Assembly: GCF_964340395.1 (NCBI RefSeq)
Contig: NC_135570.1
Coordinates: 17,424,822-17,488,821, forward strand
Direction: 5' to 3'
DNA length: 64,000 nucleotides
From: Glandiceps talaboti
Lineage: Eukaryota; Hemichordata; Enteropneusta; Spengelidae
Shown here: positions 52,291 through 63,766 of the stretch, one piece after another
How the letters are laid out: each line of letters starts with the position of its first letter
Numbering within the stretch: position 1 is the first letter of the stretch
Notes under the pieces: model-generated
Databases searched by the model: none
What the model saw: only the letters and a program-made list of their open reading frames with translations
Told to the model about the DNA's origin: nothing
Program-made: the position numbers and the translations under genes

Positions 52291-53200
52291 CACAGAGGCT
52301 ACCCAGCACCAAACTAAATATGAAACAGTAGATGTACATTGATGAAGTTAACACAGGATTCACTTTCACGCACAAGAAATTAACTTTGTGACTATCTTTT
52401 GGATTGCCACACAAAGTCACAAAACACTTGCTGTTAGCTACGGGTTGTTTTAGCTCTGTTCTGTACAGCAGGTGAGATTTATTTTTTGAATCTTACAAGT
52501 CTGGATATTAACCTAGTTGAAACTAAGCTTTCACATGTCTTTTGTACAAAATCATTGCACACATCTATTTTGTGTGTTCATCCAAACTAGTGACTTTTCC
52601 CTTTCTAAGTTAGCGTGTGTCCAATATTTGGTAGATATTTAAAACTATTCAGGATAAATAAAGCATGCCTGATAGAGCTAACTTGATTGGGACTAGTAGA
52701 ATTACTAGTCCTCAAGACAGGTTGAAAATACCCAAAATTTGGGATCTATACAAAATGTTGGTCATCGATATCACAGTACACTTGACTCAAATTTCACAGG
52801 TACCCTTCTAAGAATGTACCAAATCACTAAATCAAAGTGAAAGTTTAAAAATTAAAATTTGCAGAGAAATGTTGTTTTTTTGTGTTGTGAGCATCAATAT
52901 CACTCTTTATTCTCATGACATGGTGTTGTGACTACCATGAAGCCTGACCTAACATGACCTTTGACATGACACAGATGTAAACCAGTGTTGGGATTCCTCT
53001 AAAGTTGATAATCACACATCCTGTTTATACTGCTATGTAATTCAGGATGTAACAATATTATAACATGTTTTGTACATAAATGAATTCGTACAATATCTTG
53101 CATCAGAAAATCAATAACATTTATTGTGGGTCCACAAAATGACAACGGAGATAAAACTTGCCAAGCTTTATCTTAATGAACAAAGGATGCAGAAAAGTTG
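52291..53200. other. Spacer, possibly including distal TM9SF3 3' UTR
   Basis: Minus-strand AATAAA signals occur at about 52903 and 53119. Whether the TM9SF3 transcript reaches this far cannot be told. Confidence 0.3.
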
Positions 53201-53201
53201 G

Positions 53202-53518
53202 CTAGTTTCTATACGATGCATTATGATTACTAAGATCATCTCCACTCACGTATAGGGAAAGTCATTATTCTTGCACAAAAAACTGTGTTACCCCTGCTAG
53301 ATGAAGGGTAAACGACACGTCAGTAGTAATACATCACAAATTGACAGACAATTGCTCATTAACCAAATGCCACCTCTGGAGTCTAAACTAAAATCACATG
53401 GAGTTGTGATAACATCATCACATTTATATGAATGCAGATTTTTGTGCTAGAATAATAACTTTCCCTATACATGAGTGGAGATGATTGTAGTAATCATAAT
53501 GTGTCGTATAGGAACTAG
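53202..53518. mobile_element. 317-bp MITE with ~79-bp terminal inverted repeats
   Basis: 53202-53280 and 53441-53518 are reverse complements with about ten mismatches. They start CTAGTTTCTATACGA and contain ATCATCTCCACTCA.GTATAG. The 160-bp interior is unique. Superfamily unassigned. It lies just downstream of the TM9SF3 stop and could be in its 3' UTR. Confidence 0.8.
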
Positions 53519-53991
53519 ACTAGAAGAAAAGTAGCGTATTCCAGTCAAATACCATGTAGCCTTGGAGATCCCTAGCAAAGGAAATCATTACATGAACAGA
53601 GATAAACTTGACACTCACAATGTTAATATTACAAGCAATGCATGTGTGATATAGCAAACAATGTTACAGGTTTTTTATACTATTATTTATATATTCAGGA
53701 ATAAAAGTTTTACATCGTGGACTATCACCTAAATTACCAACAATCTCTTCACAACTCTTTTTAGAAATCAATTTTTTTTTTTTACTGAACTCTTCTGTTA
53801 CATAATATAATGTCTTTACTGAGTCTCTGTTTTCACATAATGTATTGACAGCCTTTCTTTGAAGGATACCTGTGTCCTCTCCAACCCAATATGTGTAAAG
53901 TCTCTTTATATAGTTACAATTGTGCTCTCTGTATAAGTGGGTTTGGCTATTGCCATATAGTTGAACCCACTTTCTACATGTACTGTGGACT
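53519..53991 (-). other. Probable TM9SF3 3' UTR (proximal part)
   Basis: Immediately follows the TM9SF3 stop codon on the minus strand and carries no other gene. The end of the transcript is unknown. Confidence 0.45.
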
Positions 53992-54136
53992 TTAATCTAT
54001 CTTGACCGTTGAGTATATCTTCCGCACAAAGGCACTTGTTCCAATGTAGCCAAAAGTTCCACACATTATACCAAGACCCAAGCTGAACAATGCCATGTAA
54101 CCAAAATACCAGAGTGTCTGGAATAACCCATACATC
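53992..54136 (-). CDS. TM9SF3: TM9SF3, terminal coding exon
   Basis: Last exon of a transmembrane 9 superfamily (nonaspanin) protein, a conserved nine-helix endomembrane/Golgi protein of poorly defined transport function. It encodes 47 residues plus one split base, then stop TAA (53994-53992). [20 protein letters not shown] begins the last helix, and [11 protein letters not shown] ends the protein. The C-terminal KxD/KVD-type tail typical of the family is thought to bind COPI. Acceptor ...tctgtacag|G precedes 54136; the first G completes the Lys codon begun in the exon at 63450, giving FKTKMYG, as in TM9SF3. Identity to TM9SF3 rather than TM9SF2/4 rests on this tail and on the previous exon. 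Confidence 0.95.
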
Positions 54137-54561
54137 CTGTACAGAAGAAATAACACAAATCAAAGAATTAAAGACACATCTCACACTGCCTTGTTTATGG
54201 CAACAAACAACGTTTGTACTGCCTCCTATCTTGGAAAAGTATTCTTGCAAATATTAATACAGTTATATATATTAACATGTATGTGTTGTTTTGTCTAAAT
54301 AATCTCTCTATCATAATGGCATGTTCACATTGATACTTTTGGCCAGGATCAGGCCAAAGCACTGGTGAACAAGTCTTCATGGAACACATACACCCCAAAA
54401 GGTATTTCTTGTAGTGACTACAACAAGTTCTTTAGTTTGTACATTATGTCACAGGCTGTCAGTTAAAAAAAAAGGACAACTATGGCATGGCCTTTAAGGC
54501 AATCAAAAAGATACACTGACAACACCTGAAAGGGTTGTTCATTTCGTATCTATTATGTGTA

Positions 54562-54642
54562 GATCCACGACAATTTCCAGGGTTTTCCAGGTTTTTCTGT
54601 TGTTGAAATTCCTGGGTTTTCCAGGACCGTGCAAACCCTATT
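54562..54642 (-). mobile_element. Possible hAT terminus relic
   Basis: On the minus strand 'agggtttgcacggtcctgga' with repeated 'ggaaaaccc(t)gg' resembles the AGGGTTxGxACGG ends common in hAT elements. No partner end was found. Confidence 0.35.
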
Positions 54643-54890
54643 TTATCTTAATACCAGCTTTGAGTTCAGTCAATATGCTGTATGCCGGTTATCGAAGAAG
54701 CCCTGAAAAGATAAAAGATATGATTGTTTGGCCACGCTGTTTTAGAACCGGAAGTGCGGGCCAGAATTGTAGAGCATTGTGGCAAAGCATAGTAGAGTCT
54801 ATAGGCATAGTAACCACTGACTAAAGATTTTCTGTCATTCCCCGTAACTTTACGCTATAATATTGCATTATCGCCTATCAATAACAAAGT

Positions 54891-55400
54891 ATGCCGAACC
54901 ACTATTGTAATGCTCCTGGATGTAATACTGCGTCCAGAAAAGCCAGAAATCTTGAGAAGTATCCATGGATGAAAGATGTATCTTTCCATGCATTCCTAAT
55001 CGCTGGTAAAGAAAAAAGTATCAGATCAAGGTGGATCCGGATGATGCAACGCGAATTTAGTTGGGTACCTAACTGATTTTCAAGGGTATGTAGCCTTCAT
55101 TTTATTGGTGGTTCAGGTCCGTCACCAGAAACTTCAGTTCCAACTTTATTTGAGTACAACAACTGGGACCAAAGCCATCATAAACCAAGATTGTCAAGGC
55201 TAATCCAAAAACTACATGTAGAAGATGTCAACGAAGAAAGCCACAACGAAATAAGAGTGATGGAAATGGTGAACAACCGGTTAATATCGCAACGAGACAG
55301 CAGGCAAATTCTGCCTTCCAAAATACTTCCTACGCTAGGCCTTTCGTTGTTATGGTGCCAAATTTGCACTTCCGTATGTGATCCGTTACTGTACATGTAA
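54891..55400 (+). pseudogene. THAP-type zinc-finger ORF with one in-frame stop
   Basis: Starts MPNHYCNAPGCNT (first two Cys of the C2CH finger), then SFHAFLI and RSRWIRMMQRE (the conserved aromatic/Trp region). After an in-frame TGA at 55074-55076 the same frame continues FSRVCSLHFIGG (third Cys and His) and SVPTLF (like the AVPTIF box). The frame then stays open to 55400. The finger is therefore complete apart from one stop codon; total length is about 169 codons. THAP domains bind DNA in transposases and in host regulators descended from them. Residues after the finger are unassigned. It could be a fixed pseudogene or a sequencing error. Confidence 0.7.
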
Positions 55401-56068
55401 CAATATCAGTATGTATCAAATCTTGTATCGTCTTTACTTTAATTTATTTGAACTGAACAATGGTTGAGTTAATTTACAAAATCTTCAGAGGATTTAGTGT
55501 GGTGTAGACATTCATTGGTAAAAAAAGTCAAAAATGATTCACGCAATACTCAACTTCCAAACACATACGGCACTGGTGAAATAACACAATATATGTTATC
55601 AATTTCACTTCGCACATCAGTCATGTAATATGAAATATTTGAGTAAACCAAACGAAAAAAAATCCTACCGAACACTAATTGTACATCATATGTGATGTTG
55701 AGAACTAACTGCATTTATTTGCAGATTAATTACGTGACGCCATCTGACTTGCACATGTAAAACAGGACGGGTTCCCCAGTCACCCCGTTACTTTTCCGAG
55801 TACATTCACATTCAGTCTCAGTGAAAAAAATATCGTAAAATTAAAACCCAAGAACAAGTACCTAAAACGTAGACATCAATAGCAACTTTTACGCAAACGA
55901 TATACAAATGTATTCACAGATACATATACCTCCAATGCTCACAGCGTTTGAACTTTTATGGCTTTTGTTGTGGTGCTCGCATGTCGGCCTAAATGTAGCG
56001 TTAAAAATCTTATAACCGAGAGTCAATACAAAGGAAATCCACAAAATCTGAAGAGAATATTTACGGTG

Positions 56069-56326
56069 CTATCTCGGTAACAACTTCTTTGATAGCAGTT
56101 TCCGTAAGTACGGTGGCGAAGACATTGTGTGCTCTAATATAAGGTATCTTTTCAGATAACGAAAACATATCTCACACGTGTTAAATTCTGGGCAATACAG
56201 TGGTTGAAATAACAAATTAACCTCTCGTTCTCCTAATATTTCGCGTAAGTTTGGCTCTGCAATTCGACAGTGAGGAAAACCCAAAAGTAGCAACATTTTG
56301 AAATGGGTAGTACGCTGACATCTCAC
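56069..56326 (-). pseudogene. DDE-type (Tc1/mariner-like) transposase fragment
   Basis: Minus-strand 85-codon frame with NLLFQPLYCPEFNTCEICFRYLKRYL. It matches the conserved 'LLFLPPYSPDLNPIE..F..lK' block that holds the third catalytic acidic residue (here E in NTCE). Upstream parts of the catalytic domain are not in frame. Another minus-strand frame at 56359-56580, starting MYQEGQFRQNNEGK, may be the same gene's N-terminus but has no recognised motif. Confidence 0.65.
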
Positions 56327-56764
56327 TCACGTTTTCAGTGTGACCTCGTCCATTTGCGTTACCGTTGGAGAAATTGTAGCAATTGCTTCCAGTCAATCAT
56401 TGGAATGGAAAATGGTACAAAAACAGAGGAAAGAACCCTCAAAATCACAGTATACGCTACAGTTATTGCAGCTAGTACATGTATAAGACCAATCTGATTA
56501 AAATCCAATGTCGATGTCGGCAAATCGTTCATTGCTATTTTACCTTCGTTATTTTGCCTGAATTGACCTTCTTGGTACATGTTTGATCACCTCCTCTACC
56601 AATCAGGATAAAAACCCTCTCGAGATACTTTCCTGCGAAACTTCCGGAAGTTCGATAACCGACATACGCCGTATTGCATTCGATAGTTAAGTATGCTTCA
56701 GAAAGTAGAATACTGTGAGTACCTTTAAAGTATATATGCAGTAAACCTGCACTTTGTGCTCTTA

Positions 56765-58345
56765 TAATTGAATTGACAACAGCTCATATACAATGTATAC
56801 ACATACAAACTGTAACACATGGTAATGGCAACAGCTCATATACAAAGTATACACATACAAACTGTAACACATGGTAATGGCAACAGCTCATATACAATGT
56901 ATACACATACAAACTGTAACACATGGTAATGGCAACATCTCATATACAATGTATACACATACAAACTGTAACACATGGTAATGGCAACAGCTCATATACA
57001 ATGTATACACATACAAACTGTAACACATGGTAATGGCAACAGCTCATATACAATGTATACACATACAAACTGTAACACATGGTAATGGCAACAGCTCATA
57101 TACAATGTATACACATACAAACTGTAACACATGGTAATGGCAACAGCTCATATACAAAGTATACACATACAAACTGTAACACATGGTAATGGCAACAGCT
57201 CATATACAAAGTATACACATACAAACTGTAACACATGGTAATGGCAACAGCTCATATACAATGTATACACATACAAACTGTAACACATGGTAATGGCAAC
57301 ATCTCATATACAATGTATACACATACAAACTGTAACACATGGTAATGGCAACATCTCATATACAATGTATACACATACAAACTGTAACACATGGTAATGG
57401 CAACAGCTCATATACAATGTATACACATACAAACTGTAACACATGGTAATGGCAACAGCTCATATACAATGTATACACATACAAACTGTAACACATGGTA
57501 ATGGCAACAGCTCATATACAATGTATACACATACAAACTGTAACACATGGTAATGGCAACAGCTCATATACAATGTATACACATACAAACTGTAACACAT
57601 GGTAATGGCAACAGCTCATATACAATGTATACACATACAAACTGTAACACATGGTAATGGCAACAGCTCATATACAAAGTATACACATACAAACTGTAAC
57701 ACATGGTAATGGCAACATCTCATATACAATGTATACACATACAAACTGTAACACATGGTAATGGCAACAGCTCATATACAATGTATACACATACAAACTG
57801 TAACACATGGTAATGGCAACAGCTCATATACAATGTATACACATACAAACTGTAACACATGGTAATGGCAACAGCTCATATACAATGTATACACATACAA
57901 ACTGTAACACATGGTAATGGCAACATCTCATATACAATGTATACACATACAAACTGTAACAAATGGTAATGGCAACAGCTCATATACAATGTATACACAT
58001 ACAAACTGTAACACATGGTAATGGCAACAGCTCATATACAAAGTATACACATACAAACTGTAACACATGGTAATGGCAACAGCTCATATACAATGTATAC
58101 ACATACAAACTGTAACACATGGTAATGGCAACATCTCATATACAATGTATACACATACAAACTGTAACACATGGTAATGGCAACATCTCATATACAATGT
58201 ATACACATACAAACTGTAACAAATGGTAATGGCAACAGCTCATATACAATGTATACACATACAAACTATTAACAAATGGTAATGGCAACAGCTCATATAC
58301 AATGTATACACATACAAACTATAACACATGGTAATGGCAACTTCT
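56765..58345. repeat. 52-bp satellite
   Basis: About 30 nearly identical units of ACAGCTCATATACAATGTAT + ACACATACAAACTGTAACAC + ATGGTAATGGCA. Variation is confined to a few sites (AATGTATAC/AAAGTATAC, CAGCTC/CATCTC, ACACATGG/ACAAATGG), indicating recent homogenisation. It lies in the last TM9SF3 intron. Confidence 0.97.
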
Positions 58346-58563
58346 TGATAATATCAAGGAAAGGCTTCACTACGGATTTGATAATGGAAATAAAGTTGGT
58401 TTGTACTTGGAGATTTGACAATGGACACTCGTTAGTATTTCTCACAAAACTTTCATGAAGCAAACTTAAAGTAATCGGGTAGTAATCGCTCAACTGATTC
58501 CAATGTAATCCAACACAGCATGGGCAAGATCGACTTTGAACATTTTTTTGCACATGTCAACTT
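58346..58563. other. Spacer, no gene seen
   Basis: No recognised feature. Confidence 0.3.
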
Positions 58564-58564
58564 A

Positions 58565-59598
58565 CAGTGTTTCCGCTGCCCACTCGCCAAATCGCAAAAT
58601 GCGAATAAAATCTGCATTTGGCGAGAAAATTTTTTATACAATTAGCCAAACTTGCAAAGCCAATTTAGAATAGGGCACCACAGCATCTATGCGTAATACT
58701 TGTGGTTTCTTTGTCGCAACGTGGAATATCCGTAATTTAAACTACATTGTATTACATTTAGAAGGAAGTGTACACATTGTGCGTTCCTCAAAAGTTAAAC
58801 AAATCATAAAATTGTTACATCAGTAATGCAAATAACGCCCCATCCAACAAACTTGTAAGTTCCGTTGTGTAAAACTTTCAGCATCTGATCATGCGATCCA
58901 TGCTTGTAAACTTTGATCAAGTAATTTGTCACATGCAAGGGGCGTAATGCGTTCAATCTTGTAACAAAGCTCAAAAAGAAAACGTTTCAGTTTTAGTGAG
59001 AATGAAATGGTGACGTGGCAGTTTGAATTTACCAAAGTGAAGTTTTCAGCATAGACTGTCCAACGATGTGGTCCATTTAATCATCGCTTCACTCGTGAGG
59101 GAAGATGCTTCGCCATAATGGCAGTGCTATCGATGGAAACCCTTTCTCACCACATGTTAATAAGTAACCAATCACGTGGATATGTAATGATAACATCGCG
59201 TAGTTTCTAAACTACCCAAGACGTGCTCTCCACGTCAGGAAATGGTGATGGGGCACATGAAACTGTTGAAACGTTATGCATATGATGGGTCATATTCAAA
59301 TTTCATAGGTCACACTGCAAATTGATTTAGAAAATAGTTACAATGAGAACTGACTAAAACCTCGATGTTTGGTGCTACAACTTCAAAGCAAAGATGAGAA
59401 CCGTATGTTTGCCAACATGACATGAAAAATGTATGTAAATAAACAGAGTTAAACATACAAGTTTGCATTATTGTCTTTATTTATATAAGTTCATTTTTAT
59501 CGCAAAAGTTTGGCTAATTGAAAGTCTGGTTTGGCTAATAAATTTTGAGGCAAATTAGCCAAATTGCTAGTAAATTTTTTGACCCAGCGGAAACACTG
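58565..59598. mobile_element. hAT-like MITE (1.03 kb)
   Basis: Perfect 14-bp inverted ends CAGTGTTTCCGCTG (58565) and CAGCGGAAACACTG (to 59598), a typical hAT-style start. Sub-terminal GCCAAAT/TTTGGC motifs are repeated near both ends. No transposase, and no clean 8-bp target duplication. Confidence 0.65.
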
Positions 59599-59843
59599 AC
59601 TTGTCTGATTGTCAGCATGCCCAGCAGAGTGGAGAAACATATTCCAATGATCCTTTACCAAAATATACACAAGAATAGTGATTCCCAACAACTCATTTGC
59701 ATAATTTGTCATATGATTTGCATAATAATGACTAGATTTGTCAGTCAGGAAAACAAAAATTATTTCAAAAAATAACGATTATTTTTCTTAGGGAAGGTAC
59801 AATTATTTCCAACTAAATGTCCAGAGACAAGTAGACTTTAAAA

Positions 59844-62008
59844 AATACTGCCAATGCGTTGTAGCACAACTGTACAGTTTTTAACAAGTCATTGAAAATC
59901 CCCGCTATGATTGGGTTTTAAGGAACTGGCAGTGTATGTTGTCATTTTCAAACCTGGTTAATGTTGTTTGGCCTCATACATTTTGTTTTTGATATCACTA
60001 CTCTGTTCAAGCATGTCTGAGTTATGGCTTTGGACATGAAAACTCAGCCAACAAAATGGCTGCCAGGCAGCCATATCGGATTGTATCACAACGAAAATGG
60101 ATATGCACATGTATGTCACAGAACACTGTGCTAATACCAACTTTGAATGAGATCTGTTCAAGCATGTCCGAGTTATGGCTTTGGACATGGAAAATTCCCA
60201 AACAAAATGGCTGCCAGGCATCCATATCGGATTGTATCACGACGAAAATGGATATGCACATGTATGTCATAGAACACTGTGCTAATACCAACTTTGAATG
60301 AGATCTATTCAAGCATGTCTGAGTTATGGCTTTGGACATGGAAAATTCGCAAACAAAATGGCTTCCAGGCAGCCATATCGGATTGTATCATGACAAAAAT
60401 GGATATGCACATGCATGTCATAGAACACTGTCCTAATACCAACCTTGAATGAAATCTGTTCAAGCATGTGTGAGTTATGGCTTTGGACATGGAAAATTCG
60501 TAAAAAAAATGGCCACCAGGCAGCCATATTGGATTGTATCACGAGAATAATGAATATGCACATGTATGTCATAGAACACTGTCCTAATACCAACTTTGAA
60601 CTAGATCTGTTCAAGTATGTCTGAGTTATGGCTTTGGACATGGAAAATTCGCAAACAAAATGGCTGCCAGTCAGCCATATTGGAACGTATCACAACAACA
60701 ATGAATATGGACATGTATGTCATATAACACTGTCCTAATAGCAACTTTGAATGTGATCTGTTCAAGCATGTTTGAGTTATGGCTTTGGACAGGGAAAATT
60801 TGCAAACAAAATGGCTGCTAGGCGGCCATATTGGATCGTATCATAAACAAATTGACGTGCATATGTATGCCATAGTATGTTGCCCCTGTACCAAGTTTGA
60901 TAAAAATCGGTCCAGGCATCTCCAAGAAACAGCTGTGGACGGATGGATGGACGGCCGCACGGACAGATGGAACCCAATCTATAAGTCCCGACTAAAAATG
61001 TTTATCCACATGCTAGTCCATGCTAACAATAGGTGTTCATTTGTTGAATGACTACCCAGTTGCCTATCCAACCATGTTGCTATCTTTGTGATATACGCAA
61101 TCATTTGGCTGTTGCTATGGGTGTTCTCATGTTGTTAGATATAATTGCATACATTTTTGAATGTTTTTGTTCACTTGTGTATGAATTCCTGATATTATCT
61201 TTGCAATGTTCATGAACATTTGGCTGTTGCTATGGGTGTGGTCTTGATGCTAGGCACATTGGCATACATATATTGAATGTTTTAATTGTTTATTCAATTG
61301 TCTTCCAATTCTTGTTATCTTTGCAATATATACGTGATTATTTGGCTGTTGCTATGGGTATGGTCTTGTTGCTAGGCATATTTACATACATTTTTTGAAT
61401 GTTCGTTCAATTGTCTATTAATCCGTTATCTTTGCAACATATGCAATCATTTGGCTGTTGCTATGGGTGTGGTCTTGTTGCTAGGGCCGATAGTGTCAAA
61501 ATACTTTAACAAAAATCTGCAGAATAACACTTCTAGAAACATCTCACCAAGTTTCAGTCTCATTGACCAGGTACTTTTTGAGATAAGTTTTTGACCTAAT
61601 TTGCATATTACAGATGAGGTCATTATATGCTTAATATTTCTTCATCTATACACCCACAGACGCATCCCTCTTCAATTTCAGCCCAATCTGCAGAGTAGGT
61701 TTGGAATTATAGGTTTTTGATCAAAAAGAAACATTTTAGCCCTAATTTGCATATTACTAAGGGAATTATCATGTCATGATCAAATATTAATTTGCACACA
61801 TCTAAGAGTGTTCCCGCAAAAGTTCATGCCAATCTGCCCAGTAGTTTTGGAGTTTAAGGTTTTTGACCAAAAATCACATTTTTTTTACCCAAAACGCATA
61901 TCTGTGATGTGATCATTTTCATTTGAACAATTTCCCAACTAGACACCCAAAGTAACATGACCACCAAATATCAAAGCAATTGGTCCAGTAGTTTTTGACT
62001 TTAAGTTG

Positions 62009-62065
<57 letters not shown>

Positions 62066-62120
62066 ACACACAGATGCCTATAGCACTACTGAACCTTATC
62101 AGTTCAGTTGTGCTAATAAA
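59844..62120 (+). repeat. Modular repeat family A, copy with nested 151-bp array
   Basis: Starts 'actgccaatgcgttgTAGCACAACTG' (59862) and ends at the hairpin CAGTTGTGCTA (62115), after (CA)n at 62012-62070. Between about 59990 and 60990 the normal 5' part is replaced by a 151-bp tandem array. After it the element resumes at 'aaaaatgtttatccacatgc' with five TTTGGCTGTTGCTATGGG units and the usual 3' modules. Confidence 0.7.
59990..60990. repeat. 151-bp tandem array nested in family A, with a GGACGGATGG tail
   Basis: Six units of 151 bp (GAGTTATGGCTTTGGACATG at about 60019, 60170, 60321, 60472, 60623, 60774). Most contain a palindrome of the type ATGGCTGCCAGGCAGCCAT. It ends with 'aaaaatcggtccaggcatct' and a (GGAC/GGAT)n-like tract at 60938-60968. 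Confidence 0.85.
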
Positions 62121-63449
62121 ACCAATGATCTGACACAACATCACCACTTTATCAAAAGGTATACGAGTCCGATATACTTTTTTGACGACTTTGAAGAATA
62201 CAAGTCGAAAGTCTTACGTAATTCGAGCGATCGTAGACAGTGGAGGGGAAACACGCATGTTATCAGTGTCACATGGCGCAACAGTGTTACACATACTTTA
62301 CTTTGGAAAAGGTGTGAACGATCGTTGTTTTGGGGCATTTGTTTTCTTAGAGGGTTTAACGTGTGATAACAAATAATGATGCCATAGTAATTCTTCAAAC
62401 TCTGACCTATCAATGTCTCTCATTTTCGTTTTTTTCATTTGGATTATTTGTTACCGATAGACATGATTTCACAAGGGATTTGAAAATGACAAGGTTTGGA
62501 CTCAAAAACGTACAATTTTCACAGATTTGCATGTCGAATTGCTGGGACATTCACTTACTTTCTATTAAACATAAGTAGAGTATGTTGTTTTGAATATGTC
62601 GAGGTAACAGTTCCGTATGTTCCGAGTATGCCAAATGCGTTTACATTACAGGCAACGCTTGGTGAAATTTTCACCAATTTATTTCCAAATTTGACCAAAT
62701 TTGACACTTTTGTCCAGAATTTTGCTTCCACCAAGCACTAATTTTTTGAGCATTGAATCACTAGGTTTTTTCAAGTCAGCTATACGAATGGCCTGTGAAG
62801 TCAACAATGTATGTTACAGATCTATAGGCCTTGCTGGGCCAGTGATCGCTGCCTGAGTACCTTAACCCTGTGGAAATTCATTTGGCACGGGTAGCATTTA
62901 AAAAAACAAAGAGAACACGAAAATAGCTACTAAAAATACTAAGTTTCCAGGGATCACTGCCTATGTTACATGGATGTCGTTGATATGCCTATATTGGTAT
63001 AGGCAGCTGACTTCGTATTTCTGATTGTAAACATGATCCCTTTAAAACAAAGTAACATAGCTATAAAGCGCAGTGTGTTCTGGGAGTACTTAGAGCTTAC
63101 GTTGAATGTCATAGAATGAAAAAAATTTGATCAACAAAATACAATCCATCCAATTGTCTATCGACTTTCATTGCCTCAAAACAAGCTGGAAAAAATTAAC
63201 CAAATATCATACATAAAATATGCATAAATCAAGATTGCAATGTCCAATATACTCCCTAGGTAAACCAGATTTCTTAAGTGGACACTGCAATGCATTGTGG
63301 ATAGCATTGTCTCATACTGTGTGGAACGTGGTATGGAAAACACCGCATGCTCACTCGACAAAGAAAGAAAGCTTATGTGCCAGGTAAATCAAAAGTTCCA
63401 AGCGGGCCCCCTAGGCCCTCTGGAACTAATAAAGTTGGTTTGTACTTAC
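62121..63449. other. TM9SF3 intron spacer, no gene seen
   Basis: Open frames at 62140-62380 have no recognised domain. One isolated copy of the TGTCGAGGTAACAGTTCCG unit lies at about 62588-62635. Confidence 0.35.
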
Positions 63450-63680
63450 TTTGTTTTGAAGAAGAAGTAATAGAATGAGTACACATAAACATAGAAAGCT
63501 GTGGAGGCTGCAGATAGAAAACTGGTCCATTGCCACCTGTAGTCTTCAGCATTAAGCAGGAAATAGGTACATACTATTGTTACACATATCGTGACCACTG
63601 CTAAGATAAGGAATACTAGTAACATGAAGCCATATACATAGTAGATCTTGTATGCCCAGAATGATGTAAAAATAAAATAC
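63450..63680 (-). CDS. TM9SF3: TM9SF3, penultimate coding exon
   Basis: Encodes 76 residues plus split codons (first base 63680 ends a codon; last two bases begin Lys). It reads [20 protein letters not shown], two hydrophobic helices, then [20 protein letters not shown] and [10 protein letters not shown]. The [19 protein letters not shown] block is diagnostic of TM9SF3 within the nonaspanin family. Acceptor ...atttacag precedes 63680; donor GTAAGT follows 63450. It joins the terminal exon at 54136 across a 9,313-bp intron. All earlier exons (signal peptide, luminal domain, first helices) lie right of the window. Confidence 0.96.
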
Positions 63681-63766
63681 CTGTAAATAATGGACATAAA
63701 GAAATTAATACCATGTTGCCCCTGACAACCGATCAATGCAGCCTGGTTTGAATGTGAATGCGGGTG

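Larger units (their letters stand above)
54680..56667. mobile_element. Probable DNA transposon carrying THAP-type and DDE-type frames
   Basis: GTATGCCGGTTATCGAA (54680-54696) and TTCGATAACCGACATAC (56651-56667) are inverted with one mismatch over 17 bp. They enclose two divergent ORF relics: a THAP-type zinc finger on plus and a DDE-type transposase piece on minus. No convincing target duplication was seen. THAP fingers are known DNA-binding domains of several transposases. Boundaries are the weakest part of this call. The element lies in the last TM9SF3 intron. Confidence 0.5.

Noticed and set aside
62140-62376. Overlapping ORFs ending FVFLEGLTCDNK and FLRGFNV
   Set aside because: Two frames over the same bases with no family match, in an intron directly after a repeat end.
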